A stretch of 64,000 bases of DNA. It comes from Nitrospira lenta. GTDB lineage: Bacteria; Nitrospirota; Nitrospiria; Nitrospirales; Nitrospiraceae. The position numbers and the translations under genes are program-made. The stretch lies in NCBI RefSeq assembly GCF_900403705.1, contig NZ_OUNR01000001.1, positions 372,001 through 436,000 on the forward strand, given 5' to 3'. Of the stretch, positions 28,162 to 36,766 are shown one piece after another. The notes under the pieces were generated by a model. That model worked only from the letters and a program-made list of their open reading frames with translations, was not told the DNA's origin and did not search any database. How positions within the stretch are numbered: position 1 is the first letter of the stretch; the number at the start of each line of letters is the position of its first letter.

Positions 28162-29694
28162 GTGAAGACTGTCGCGACGCTTGCACCCCTGACAACCCAG
28201 CTGTTGGAGATCACCAGAATCAACAGCGCCGCATCCGTCTTGTCCTGGGATCAGGAAACGTACATGCCCGCCGGTGGCGGGGAAGCGCGCGCGGAGCAGA
28301 TCGCCGTACTCCAAGGTATCGCACACGACAAACTCGTCGCCCCGGACATCGAACGATTCCTCGCCGCTACCGTCGACCCGGCGACCGGACAGGCCATCGA
28401 TCAACCGGGCGACCTGTGGGACGAACCCTCACGCTCGTTGCTCCGTGAGATCTGGCGCGATTTCAGCCGCGCGAAAAAGCTCCCCTCCGATTTTGTGATC
28501 CGCCTCAGCCGGGAAACCTCCCTGGCACAACAGGTCTGGGCCGAAGCCAAAGCGCAGAACAACTTCCGCCAGTTTCTCCCTAACCTCCGCACGGTGTTGG
28601 CGCTCAAGCGGGAAGAGGCTGAATACCTCGGGTACGAGACCTCGCCCTACGATGCGATGCTGGACGCCTACGAACCCGGGGCCACCATCGCCACGCTCCG
28701 GCCGCTGTTCGCCCAGATGAAAGCGCGTCTCGTGCCGCTGCTCAAGCGCGTGACCCAGAGCCCGAATCAGATCGACGACCGCATTCTCCGGCATGCGTAC
28801 GATCAGACCCGGCAGCTGGAATTCGGCCGGCTGGTACTGGTCGCCATGGGCTATGATTTCGAGCGCGGACGGCTGGATCTCTCCGCCCATCCGTTCACGA
28901 CGTCGTTCCATCCGACCGACGTGCGCGTGACCACTCGCATCCATGAGCACGAACTCCAATCCTGTCTCTTCAGCTGTATTCACGAAGGCGGCCACGGCCT
29001 CTACGACCAAGGACTCGACCAGCGCTACTTCGGGACGCCGCTCGGAGAATCCGTGTCGCTCGGTATCCACGAGAGTCAGTCACGCATGTGGGAAAACTCC
29101 GTAGGGCGGTCACGCGCGTTCTGGCAGTTCTTCTACCCGATCCTGCAACAGACGTTTCACGACCAATTGCACGGTATCGATCTGGAGCACTTCTATGCCG
29201 CGATCAATTGCGTGAAGCCCTCCTTAATCCGCGTCGAAGCCGATGAGCTGACCTACAATCTGCACATCATGCTCCGCTTCGAAATCGAGCAGGATCTCAT
29301 CGAAGGCCGGACCAACCCCGGCGATTTACCGGACATCTGGAACCAGAAGATGCAAGACTATCTCGGCATCACGCCCCCGACTGATGCCGAAGGCGTGTTG
29401 CAGGACGTCCACTGGTCGTTCGGCGCCTTTGGGTACTTCCCGACCTATACCCTGGGCAACCTCTATTCAGTTCAGTTCTTCGAACAAGCCAAGCTGGAAA
29501 TGCCCCACTTGAACGAGGAGATCGCGGCCGGCCAATTGCTGGGGCTGCGCCGCTGGCTGGAACAGAAAATCCACCGTTGGGGCCGCATGTTTACCCCTGA
29601 CCATCTCGCCCGGCGCGTGACGGGGACGAGTCTCAACCCCGAGCCCTTCCTGACCTACCTGGAAACGAAGTACAGCGAGCTCTACAAGCTGTAA
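28162..29694 (+). CDS. M32 carboxypeptidase (Taq type)
   Basis: A 510-residue metallocarboxypeptidase, normal length for family M32. Zinc site HEGGH in SCIHEGGHGLYDQGL, with the third-ligand region GIHESQSRMWENSVG and a typical ELTYNLHIMLRFEIE block. Starts with GTG after GAGGAGG. Soluble, no signal peptide; it removes C-terminal residues from peptides in the cytoplasm. Divergent from the O-methyltransferase, with a 103-bp promoter region between. Confidence 0.95.
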   Translation: MKTVATLAPLTTQLLEITRINSAASVLSWDQETYMPAGGGEARAEQIAVLQGIAHDKLVAPDIERFLAATVDPATGQAIDQPGDLWDEPSRSLLREIWRDFSRAKKLPSDFVIRLSRETSLAQQVWAEAKAQNNFRQFLPNLRTVLALKREEAEYLGYETSPYDAMLDAYEPGATIATLRPLFAQMKARLVPLLKRVTQSPNQIDDRILRHAYDQTRQLEFGRLVLVAMGYDFERGRLDLSAHPFTTSFHPTDVRVTTRIHEHELQSCLFSCIHEGGHGLYDQGLDQRYFGTPLGESVSLGIHESQSRMWENSVGRSRAFWQFFYPILQQTFHDQLHGIDLEHFYAAINCVKPSLIRVEADELTYNLHIMLRFEIEQDLIEGRTNPGDLPDIWNQKMQDYLGITPPTDAEGVLQDVHWSFGAFGYFPTYTLGNLYSVQFFEQAKLEMPHLNEEIAAGQLLGLRRWLEQKIHRWGRMFTPDHLARRVTGTSLNPEPFLTYLETKYSELYKL

Positions 29695-29840
29695 CACCCG
29701 CTTGAGATTAGCTGCGCCGGCGGCAATTGCCTCTAGGCCATAAGACCCTACCGCCGCGATTCGTAAATGGCTACCATCCGTCTTCGTTGGTCTCGTTATG
29801 TCTGTCATGACCTGGCGGTGCATATGGAGGCGACAGACGC

Positions 29841-32459
29841 GTGATTCCGCAGCCAAACTCCAGGTTGGCAATCAGTGTGGTCCTCAGCACAATCGTCGTG
29901 TTCATCGGCGATATCCTCATCCCGCTTGGCTATGCGGAAGTTATCCTGTATCTCGTCCCGCTCCTCCTGAGCTCGTTCCTGTATCAACCACAGCTCCCGT
30001 TTCGCATCGCCGGCGCCAGTGCTGCGCTGATCGTGGTCGGTTTTGCACTCTCTCCGCCAGGCGCCCCGATTGCTTATGCCGTCCTGAATCGGTCCTTGGT
30101 CGTGATCGTGCTCTGGATGACGGCCTTTGGACTCCGCCGATTGATCCGGGACCGCATCGCACACCTCCAGACCGAGCGGCGCTGGCAACTCTTGTCGCAG
30201 CACACGCAAGATATTTTGTGGGATTGGAATATCGTGACCAATGACTATTGGTGGAGCGACAAAGGTCGGACGCTCTTCGAGGAGGATACCCGCACCACGC
30301 CGTCCATCGAAGCCTGGCAATCGCGGCTGCACCCGAACGATCGCGACCGTATACGGCGAGACATCCACGCCGCGATCGAGAGCGGGCAATCCGGCTGGAC
30401 CGGTGAGTACCAGTTGCAAGTCCGGGGCGGCGCCTATCGCACCTTTCTGGATCGCGGCACTATCATCCGAAACGAGTCAGGCTCAGCGATCCGCATGATC
30501 GGCGCAATGATCGATATCACCGCGCGCACGCAAGCCGAAGAAGCGCTGCAACTGTCCGAAACGCGGTTCGCCAATCTCGTGAATAATCTGGATAGTATCG
30601 TCTGGGAAGCCGCGCCTGACACGTTGGCCTTCACCTTCGTCAGCCCGCACGCGGAAGCGCTCCTGGGCTACCCCGTACGCCAGTGGCTGGAAGACCCGGC
30701 GTTTTGGGCCAACCACATTCACCCGGAGGACCGTGAGGCCACCGTGCAAGCATGCCTCACGGCAACGGCCCATGGGCTCAACTATCCCGCGGAATACCGC
30801 ATGATCGCCGCAGATGGGCGAATCGTCTGGATCCACGCGGTCGTCACCGTCACCTGCGAAGAGGGCCGCCCGAAGACGGTGCAGGGCGTCCTCATCGACA
30901 TCACCAGCCAAAAGCATCTGCAAGCCGCGTTGTGCCAAAGCGAGGAACGGCTGGCGCTCGCCGCAGAAGGTTCGACCGATGCGTGGTGGGATGAACACCG
31001 TCTGCCGGGGCGCTCCCTCCTGGATCGGGAAAGTTCAGTCTGGTGGTCGCCTAAAATCAGAGACATTCTGGCGCTGAATGAGTCAGATCCGTTTCACACG
31101 CTCGCCCACTGGGCTCAGCGGTTACACCCCGACGACAGCGATCGGGTTTTTGCCGCCCTGCGGACACATCTCCAGCAGCAGACGCCCTTCGACGTCGAAT
31201 ACCGTATTCGAACGAACCGGGGGGACTACCGCTGGCTTCAGGGACGCGGCCGGGCCATCAGAGACGCGCACGGCGAACCTCAGCGTATGGCCGGATCCTG
31301 CCGGGACATCACGGATCGAAAGCTTGCAGAGGAGGCCCTCCGCCGGAGCGAGATGCAATTGAAGGAGGCTCAACGCATCGCGGGGCTCGGGAGCTGGGAA
31401 TGGACCAGCGATGCCGCCGTCACCTGGTCGGATGAGAGTTACCGCATCTTCGGCTACGGCCCCCACAGCGTCCTTCCATCCTACGATCTGTTTGTCGAAT
31501 CCTTGCATCCGGATGACCGCCGGCGGGTCATCGACACCTTGCACGAGACACTGTCCCTCAACGCGCCCTTTGACTTGGTCTGCCGTATTCTTCGTCCATC
31601 AGGAGAGGCGCGCCACATCCGCTGCCGCGGGGAAGTGACCCTCGATACAACCGGCACCCCGCTGCGCGTCGCCGGGACCGTCGAAGACATCACGGACCGG
31701 CATTTGGCCGACGCCAAACTTCGCACGGCCTATGAACGATTGCAGAAAGTCACCCGGCAGGCCGCCACGGCGGAAGAAAACGAACGTCGCCGGATTGCCC
31801 GGGAAATTCACGATGAACTCGGGCAACTGCTGACCGCCATGCGCTTTCAACTGACCTCGTTGAAAAAAAGCCTGCGCGCGCACGGCCACGATATCCGTCT
31901 GAGCGATCTCCTGAACCTGAACGATTCCATGCTCAATCAGGTCCGCCATGTCAGCACGTCCCTCCGTCCCGCAATTCTGGATGAACTCGGGTTGATTCCC
32001 GCGGTGCAGACCTACGCGCAACAATTTGAAATACGAACCGGGATCGCCTGCGACGTCGCCGTCGATCCCGCCCTCGTCGAGGTCCCCTTCGATGATGCGA
32101 CAGCCTCAGCCGTCTTCCGAATTGTGCAGGAGCTTCTGACGAACGTCCTGCGTCACGCGCGCGCAATGGCGGTGGCCATCTCGCTGACCCGCGCGCAGGA
32201 CCTGCTTGCGGTGGTGGTCTACGATAATGGAACCGGCATCACGCCGGACCATCAGACCCGGCACGACTCGTTCGGTCTGAAAGGGATCACCGAGCGCGCC
32301 GCGCTCCTTGACGGCACCTTTACGATTGCGCCCCATCCGTTGGAAGGCACGGTCGCCACACTGCGTATCCCGATGGCGGTCCTTCTTCCTCCGCCTTCCA
32401 CCGCCACCTACCCCTCACGCCTGGCCCAGGAGGGACATGAAAATCCTGTTGGTCGATGA
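29841..32459 (+). CDS. multi-PAS membrane histidine kinase (HisKA_3)
   Basis: An 872-residue kinase starting with GTG after GGAGG. The N-terminus has three to four membrane helices (VVFIGDILIPLGYAEVILYL) resembling the kinase at 24365. Four PAS/PAC units follow, each closing with a DIT-x-K/R-x-AE-type linker (DITARTQAEEAL, DITSQKHLQAAL, DITDRKLAEEAL, DITDRHLADAKL). The dimerisation helix has the phospho-His in REIHDELGQLL; the ATPase domain has DNGTGITP and GLKGITERA. Its regulator overlaps by 23 bp. Confidence 0.94.
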   Translation: MIPQPNSRLAISVVLSTIVVFIGDILIPLGYAEVILYLVPLLLSSFLYQPQLPFRIAGASAALIVVGFALSPPGAPIAYAVLNRSLVVIVLWMTAFGLRRLIRDRIAHLQTERRWQLLSQHTQDILWDWNIVTNDYWWSDKGRTLFEEDTRTTPSIEAWQSRLHPNDRDRIRRDIHAAIESGQSGWTGEYQLQVRGGAYRTFLDRGTIIRNESGSAIRMIGAMIDITARTQAEEALQLSETRFANLVNNLDSIVWEAAPDTLAFTFVSPHAEALLGYPVRQWLEDPAFWANHIHPEDREATVQACLTATAHGLNYPAEYRMIAADGRIVWIHAVVTVTCEEGRPKTVQGVLIDITSQKHLQAALCQSEERLALAAEGSTDAWWDEHRLPGRSLLDRESSVWWSPKIRDILALNESDPFHTLAHWAQRLHPDDSDRVFAALRTHLQQQTPFDVEYRIRTNRGDYRWLQGRGRAIRDAHGEPQRMAGSCRDITDRKLAEEALRRSEMQLKEAQRIAGLGSWEWTSDAAVTWSDESYRIFGYGPHSVLPSYDLFVESLHPDDRRRVIDTLHETLSLNAPFDLVCRILRPSGEARHIRCRGEVTLDTTGTPLRVAGTVEDITDRHLADAKLRTAYERLQKVTRQAATAEENERRRIAREIHDELGQLLTAMRFQLTSLKKSLRAHGHDIRLSDLLNLNDSMLNQVRHVSTSLRPAILDELGLIPAVQTYAQQFEIRTGIACDVAVDPALVEVPFDDATASAVFRIVQELLTNVLRHARAMAVAISLTRAQDLLAVVVYDNGTGITPDHQTRHDSFGLKGITERAALLDGTFTIAPHPLEGTVATLRIPMAVLLPPPSTATYPSRLAQEGHENPVGR

Positions 32460-33072
32460 CCATGCGCTGGTTCGCCGCGGTGTGGCCCATGTGCTTCGAG
32501 AAGACCTTCCCGATCTGACGATCGTCGAGAAAGGCACCGCGCAGGATGCGATTGAGGCGGCGCAAGCCATGCCGTGGGATCTCGTCATTCTCGATATCAA
32601 CCTGCCTGACAAGAGCGGGCTCGACGCGCTCAAAGACATCAAGCGCGTCTGCCCCGATCTCCCGGTGCTGATCCTGAGCCTCTACCCGGAAGCACACTAC
32701 GCACGACGCGCGTTGAAAGCCGACGCCGCCGGTTATCTCACCAAAGATACCGCGCCGGAAGAAGTCACGACCGCCGTGAAGCGCATTTTGCAAGGAGGCC
32801 GTTATGTCAGCGCCGCGCTGGCGGAACAACTCGCCGCCGACCTCGGCACTGCCTTCGGTGAGGCACACGAACCGCACGAGACGCTCTCGGACCGGGAACT
32901 CGAAGTGCTTCGCCTCATCGGATCGGGACACACTCCCACTGAAGTTGCGGAACAACTCACCCTCAGCATTAAAACCGTCAGCACCTATCGGGCCCGCATC
33001 CTTGAGAAGTTGAATCTTCGCACAACGGCCGAACTGATCCGCTTTGCCGTAGATCATCAGCTGGCCAAGTAA
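32437..33072 (+). CDS. NarL/FixJ-type response regulator
   Basis: A 211-residue regulator: receiver MKILLVDDHALVRRGVAHVL with acceptor DLVILDINLPDKSGLD and Lys in GYLTKDTAPEE, then a LuxR-type HTH (LSDRELEVLRLIGSGHTPTE, SIKTVSTYRARI). ATG 32437 follows CAGGAGGG and lies inside the end of the kinase gene, so kinase and regulator are a translationally coupled pair. Confidence 0.94.
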   Translation: MKILLVDDHALVRRGVAHVLREDLPDLTIVEKGTAQDAIEAAQAMPWDLVILDINLPDKSGLDALKDIKRVCPDLPVLILSLYPEAHYARRALKADAAGYLTKDTAPEEVTTAVKRILQGGRYVSAALAEQLAADLGTAFGEAHEPHETLSDRELEVLRLIGSGHTPTEVAEQLTLSIKTVSTYRARILEKLNLRTTAELIRFAVDHQLAK

Positions 33073-33226
33073 CTCCCGCTCTCCACACAGGCGTGTCAGC
33101 ATTTGTCCGACACGCGAGCCCTAGTGACTCCTACTTCAGAGTCAGACTGCTGCCGATTGTCAAAATCCTCACTTACGCGCACATTTCTACTGAGATGTTC
33201 CTATACCACTTGGGTAGGCCACGATA

Positions 33227-33997
33227 ATGTCCATACGGCCGTCACACAGCGCAACTCACACCATCGTCATTGCGGAACGGGAATTGCCGACTCGCCTGGG
33301 GCTTCACGCGATTCTGACCGACCAGCCGGGCTTATCTCTGCCGCCGCCCGTTGCCACCGCGATCGAGTTACTCGAGGCGGTGGATCAATACCATCCCGAT
33401 GCCGTCCTGATAGGCACATGGTTTTCAGACGGCAACGGGATCGATCTCTGCCGGACCCTTCTTCGCCGATACCCCACGATGCGCATACTTCTCGTCGCCA
33501 ATACCGCCAACGCGCAACTCCTGATGCACGCGGTACAGGCCGGTGCGCTAGGACTCATTCTGAAAACGACCCCCTCTGCTCAGGTACCCGGGATTGTCGC
33601 TCAGGCGCTGGCGGGAGAACCCACCTTTGACCATGACCTGGTGGGCACCGCCTTGAAGTGGATGGGCGGGCAAGCAGAGTCTCCGCAGGGACTGCATCCG
33701 CAGCTCTCGCCGAGACATCAACAGATTCTCCCGCTCCTGAGTGATGGCCTCACCAACAAAGAAATCGGCCTGCAACTCCATTTGAGCGAGAAGACCGTCA
33801 AAAACTATCTCGCCGATCTCTTCGACCGGCTACACATGACGCGCCGCTCTCAAGTCGCCGCCTGGTTCATCGGCCAAACCGTCCAACAGCCCCTTCCTCG
33901 CAATCCGCTCATGAGGGCCGAGAAGATCTGGGAACGGCCGCGGCTCTACGCATTCAGTCAAGAGGAGTTCTTACATGCCCACCATTCTGCTCATTAG
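33227..33997 (+). CDS. LuxR-type regulator with degenerate receiver
   Basis: A 256-residue protein with NarL layout and an intact HTH (LSPRHQQILPLLSDGLTNKE, LSEKTVKNYLADLF). The receiver lacks the key acids: the pair after strand 1 is ER (IVIAERELPTRLGL) and the acceptor position is Gly (DAVLIGTWFSDG); the Lys is kept (LILKTT). It cannot be phosphorylated in the normal way and may be constitutive or ligand-controlled. A C-terminal extension of about 40 residues follows the HTH. Overlaps the next gene by 23 bp. Confidence 0.87.
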   Translation: MSIRPSHSATHTIVIAERELPTRLGLHAILTDQPGLSLPPPVATAIELLEAVDQYHPDAVLIGTWFSDGNGIDLCRTLLRRYPTMRILLVANTANAQLLMHAVQAGALGLILKTTPSAQVPGIVAQALAGEPTFDHDLVGTALKWMGGQAESPQGLHPQLSPRHQQILPLLSDGLTNKEIGLQLHLSEKTVKNYLADLFDRLHMTRRSQVAAWFIGQTVQQPLPRNPLMRAEKIWERPRLYAFSQEEFLHAHHSAH

Positions 33998-34388
33998 TGA
34001 CGATGACACCTTCCGAAACACACTCCGCCAGTCTATGGGGAAAGACGGAGCGGCCGTGCTCGGCGTACCCAACACGCGAGCGATCTTGAGCCAGCCGGGG
34101 ACAAGACAAGTGTCCGGCTATGATTTAATTGTCGCGGAGGTGCTTGCAACCGATCATGACGGGCTCTCGCGGCTGGTGCTGTTTCGCAATCTGCATCCCA
34201 ATACACCCTTCATCGCCGTGACGCGCGAAGACCAGAGCACGGGACTGGCCTATGGCGGCGCTGCCGCTCGCGCGCTGCATGCCTGGCTCGTTCCCGTCGC
34301 AACCGACTCCATGGCCGGACTGACCGACACTACCGCCCGCGCCCTAAATGGCGAATTGCCGCCCACGCAGAAAACGCATACCCGCTGA
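33975..34388 (+). CDS. stand-alone pseudo-receiver
   Basis: A 137-residue receiver-like protein, MPTILLISDDDTFRNTLRQS with an intact acidic cluster, but the acceptor position appears to be Glu (YDLIVAEVLATDHDG) and the conserved Lys is not obvious. Glu can mimic phosphorylated Asp. No output domain. Translationally coupled to the degenerate LuxR-type regulator upstream, so the two may interact. Confidence 0.65.
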   Translation: MPTILLISDDDTFRNTLRQSMGKDGAAVLGVPNTRAILSQPGTRQVSGYDLIVAEVLATDHDGLSRLVLFRNLHPNTPFIAVTREDQSTGLAYGGAAARALHAWLVPVATDSMAGLTDTTARALNGELPPTQKTHTR

Positions 34389-34430
34389 CACTTGAGGCCC
34401 TCAGGTATAGACTCTCGCACACCTCACCTA

Positions 34431-34446
34431 CTCGCCGGCCGGCGAG
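34431..34446. repeat. perfect 16-bp palindrome
   Basis: CTCGCCGGCCGGCGAG between two convergent genes. No T-tract on either side, so it is not a clear terminator. It could be a protein site or a weak hairpin. Confidence 0.5.
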
Positions 34447-34474
34447 GGCATTGGCGAGGACGCGGGTCGAACGG

Positions 34475-35038
34475 CTAGTACCCCATCGCGATGTTGAGTT
34501 TGGCAAGAACGGCCGGCGGCAGCGTGAATTCCGCCTGCACCTCGATACGATGCGGAACCAGCAGCGTCGTGTGGAAGACAATGTCGCGGATGGGAATCTT
34601 GAACTCAGGATCTTGCGGGGTGCTCAGTTCGACGGCCTCGACCGAATTCGTGATGGCCCCGCTGTCTTGCGGACCATAGGTCGTCATGACGGCATCGATA
34701 ATCTCCTTCACTTTTTCATTCGGCTCCACGCCCTCGATGCTTTTGAGCAAGAGTGGAATCACCTCCTCTTTCGCCTGATCAGATAAGGTAAAGTTCTCGA
34801 CCCGCTCTTTCCGGCGCAGGGACATCAGATCATTGTCCAGATCCTTGCTGAAGGCGCCGTACGCGAACCGGAAAAACTCAAAATGAAACCCCTTGAACCC
34901 CTTCCCGAACGTCTGGAGTTCGCAGAGAAATCCCAGCTGCTGCAACTTAACGTCACTCAGCAACCCGTGCGGCTCTGCAAGATACAGCACATAGAGAAGC
35001 AGCGCCCGGTCCACCGTAATCTGATTCGGCTTTCTCAT
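34475..35038 (-). CDS. Panacea/SocA-like hypothetical protein
   Basis: A 187-residue protein. The first half (RALLLYVLYLAEPHGLLSDV, KLQQLGFLCELQ, FRFAYGAFSKDLDNDL) has the order and spacing of SocA/YwgA/Panacea-type domains, which act as toxin-neutralising or proteolysis-adaptor modules. The second half is not recognised and contains beta strands. No partner toxin is visible next to it. The domain call is tentative. Confidence 0.6.
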   Translation of the reverse strand: MRKPNQITVDRALLLYVLYLAEPHGLLSDVKLQQLGFLCELQTFGKGFKGFHFEFFRFAYGAFSKDLDNDLMSLRRKERVENFTLSDQAKEEVIPLLLKSIEGVEPNEKVKEIIDAVMTTYGPQDSGAITNSVEAVELSTPQDPEFKIPIRDIVFHTTLLVPHRIEVQAEFTLPPAVLAKLNIAMGY

Positions 35039-35184
35039 CTATGGTCTCCATGAATCTTCAAATGATCGAACTATAGACAGCTCGCTGGAGAATCGTCAAA
35101 CCCATCGCGCACGCCATTCTCCTCTTGACCCTCCGCCGACTTTCGTCTTTAATGTCGGTTCGTGAAGGAGGATCGACGGACTCT

Positions 35185-35616
35185 ATGCCCAAGCATGCGA
35201 AAGAAATGGAAGCGCTGAAAGCGCACCTCGGCAAACACCAGCTCAAGTACACGCGCCAGCGCGAACTCATCCTGGAGGCCTTCCTGCAGCAGGAACACAT
35301 CACCGCGGAAGAAATGTATCATCAGCTGGCGAAGAAAGATCCGCATCTGGGGCTCGCGACCATCTATCGCACACTCAACCTGTTTTGCGAAGCCGGCCTG
35401 GCGCAAGCGCGGCATTTTGGCACGCAAACGCAATACGACAATATCTCCCACAAGGGTCACCACGACCATCTGATCTGCACCGACTGCGGCAAGATCGTGG
35501 AGTTCGAAAACTGCGAAATCGAAAAGCTTCAGCAAGAAGTCGCCACCCGGAACGGCTTCACCATCTCCACTCACCGCCTCGAGCTCTACGGCCTCTGCGG
35601 ACGCTGCCGTCATTGA
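35185..35616 (+). CDS. fur: Fur-family metal-responsive regulator
   Basis: A 143-residue regulator: winged helix with KYTRQRELILEAFLQQEH and GLATIYRTLNLFCEAG, then the dimerisation domain with HKGHHDHLICTDCGKIVEF and a last CGRC. The two CxxC pairs and HHDH match Fur-type zinc and sensor sites. Fur fits better than Zur or PerR because the ferric iron transporter starts 70 bp downstream, but sequence alone does not settle the metal. ATG 35185 preferred; ATG 35152 is possible. Confidence 0.88.
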   Translation: MPKHAKEMEALKAHLGKHQLKYTRQRELILEAFLQQEHITAEEMYHQLAKKDPHLGLATIYRTLNLFCEAGLAQARHFGTQTQYDNISHKGHHDHLICTDCGKIVEFENCEIEKLQQEVATRNGFTISTHRLELYGLCGRCRH

Positions 35617-35642
35617 CCCCTGCCGACTTTTTTGCTATTTTC

Positions 35643-35659
35643 TTGAGACGATTTATCAA
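35643..35659. promoter_or_regulatory. candidate Fur-type operator before the ferric transporter
   Basis: TTGAGACGATTTATCAA, half-sites TTGAGA and TATCAA spaced by 5 bp, located 27 bp before the binding-protein start. It matches the form of sites at 43036 and 58337. Confidence 0.5.
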
Positions 35660-35686
35660 TTTCAATTGCGAGGCACACCGCGCACT

Positions 35687-36751
35687 ATGGCTACTTTTCG
35701 GGAACGACTTCGCGCCTCCCTCCCCATGCTTCACCGTCGGTACATACACGCGCTGCTGCTCCTCCTTACCCTCAGCTCATTCCCCTTTCTGCCGGCGGAT
35801 TCATTTGCGGCTGACAAGCTGGTCGTCTACTCCGGCCGAGCAGAGCGTTTGATCAAGCCGGTGTTCGATGCGTTTACCGCAAAAACAGGCATCCAGGTGG
35901 ATCTCCTGTCATCCGGCACCACCGAACTCGTCAACCGATTGAAGGCGGAAGGCGACCGGACCCCGGCAGACCTATTGTTAACTAATGATGCCGGAAGCCT
36001 TGAACTCGCACGCGAAGCCGGACTCCTGCGGCCGCTCAACATGCGCGAGATCGAGCGCGCTATTCCTTCGCAGTTCCGCGCCGCGGACAATAGCTGGGTC
36101 GGTCTCTCCGGCCGCTTCTGGATTATTGTGTACAACACGACGATGGTGAAGCCCGATCAGCTCAACTCCCTGCTTGACCTGGCGAACCCCCAATGGAAAG
36201 ACAAGCTCGCGATTCCCAACTCAGGCAGTGAGTATCTTCAGGCAGGCGTGTCGGTGATCCGCGCCACTCACGGCGACGAGCGCACCAAGAAATTCCTGGA
36301 AGGCCTGCGTGACAACGCCGGCTCACAGGTCTACCAGAAAAGCTCTCAGATCGTGGATGCCGTGGCCAAAGGGCAGGTTGCCGTGGGCATCGTGAATCAT
36401 TATTACGTCTATCGCCATCTTGCCACGCAGCCCGCCGCGCCGTTGGCCGTCATCATGCCGGATCAAAAAGAAGGCGGGATGGGCGCGATCATGAACGTGA
36501 CAGGGATCGGCATCACCAAGTCGAGCACCCATGTCGATACGGCAAAGCTGCTGATCGAGTTCCTCGTCGCACAAGCCGGACAGAAGATGTTCGCCGACCT
36601 GGATAAAGAGTACCCGCTGCACCCGGAGGTCAAGGCCGATCCGGCATTGGTCGACCGGAAGAGCTTTCGCGCCGCTCAGGTGCCGCTGACACGATTGGCC
36701 GAGCTCCGGGAACCGACCCTCATGCTCATCGAGCAAGTGGGCCTCCGCTAA
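35687..36751 (+). CDS. fbpA: ferric iron ABC transporter substrate-binding protein
   Basis: About 354 residues with a cleavable signal peptide (ALLLLLTLSSFPFLPADSFA). The mature part opens KLVVYSGRAERLIKPVFDAF, the FbpA/FutA start, and contains the tyrosine pair VNHYYVYRHL that binds Fe(III) in this family. It delivers periplasmic ferric iron to the permease encoded 15 bp downstream. A Fur-type site precedes it and a fur-like gene lies just upstream. ATG 35687 is the chosen start; 35726 is an alternative. Confidence 0.92.
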   Translation: MATFRERLRASLPMLHRRYIHALLLLLTLSSFPFLPADSFAADKLVVYSGRAERLIKPVFDAFTAKTGIQVDLLSSGTTELVNRLKAEGDRTPADLLLTNDAGSLELAREAGLLRPLNMREIERAIPSQFRAADNSWVGLSGRFWIIVYNTTMVKPDQLNSLLDLANPQWKDKLAIPNSGSEYLQAGVSVIRATHGDERTKKFLEGLRDNAGSQVYQKSSQIVDAVAKGQVAVGIVNHYYVYRHLATQPAAPLAVIMPDQKEGGMGAIMNVTGIGITKSSTHVDTAKLLIEFLVAQAGQKMFADLDKEYPLHPEVKADPALVDRKSFRAAQVPLTRLAELREPTLMLIEQVGLR

Positions 36752-36766
36752 TACACGAGGCCCGTT

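Noticed and set aside
34431-34446. Bidirectional terminator between convergent genes
   Set aside because: The palindrome is perfect but has no T-tract on either strand.
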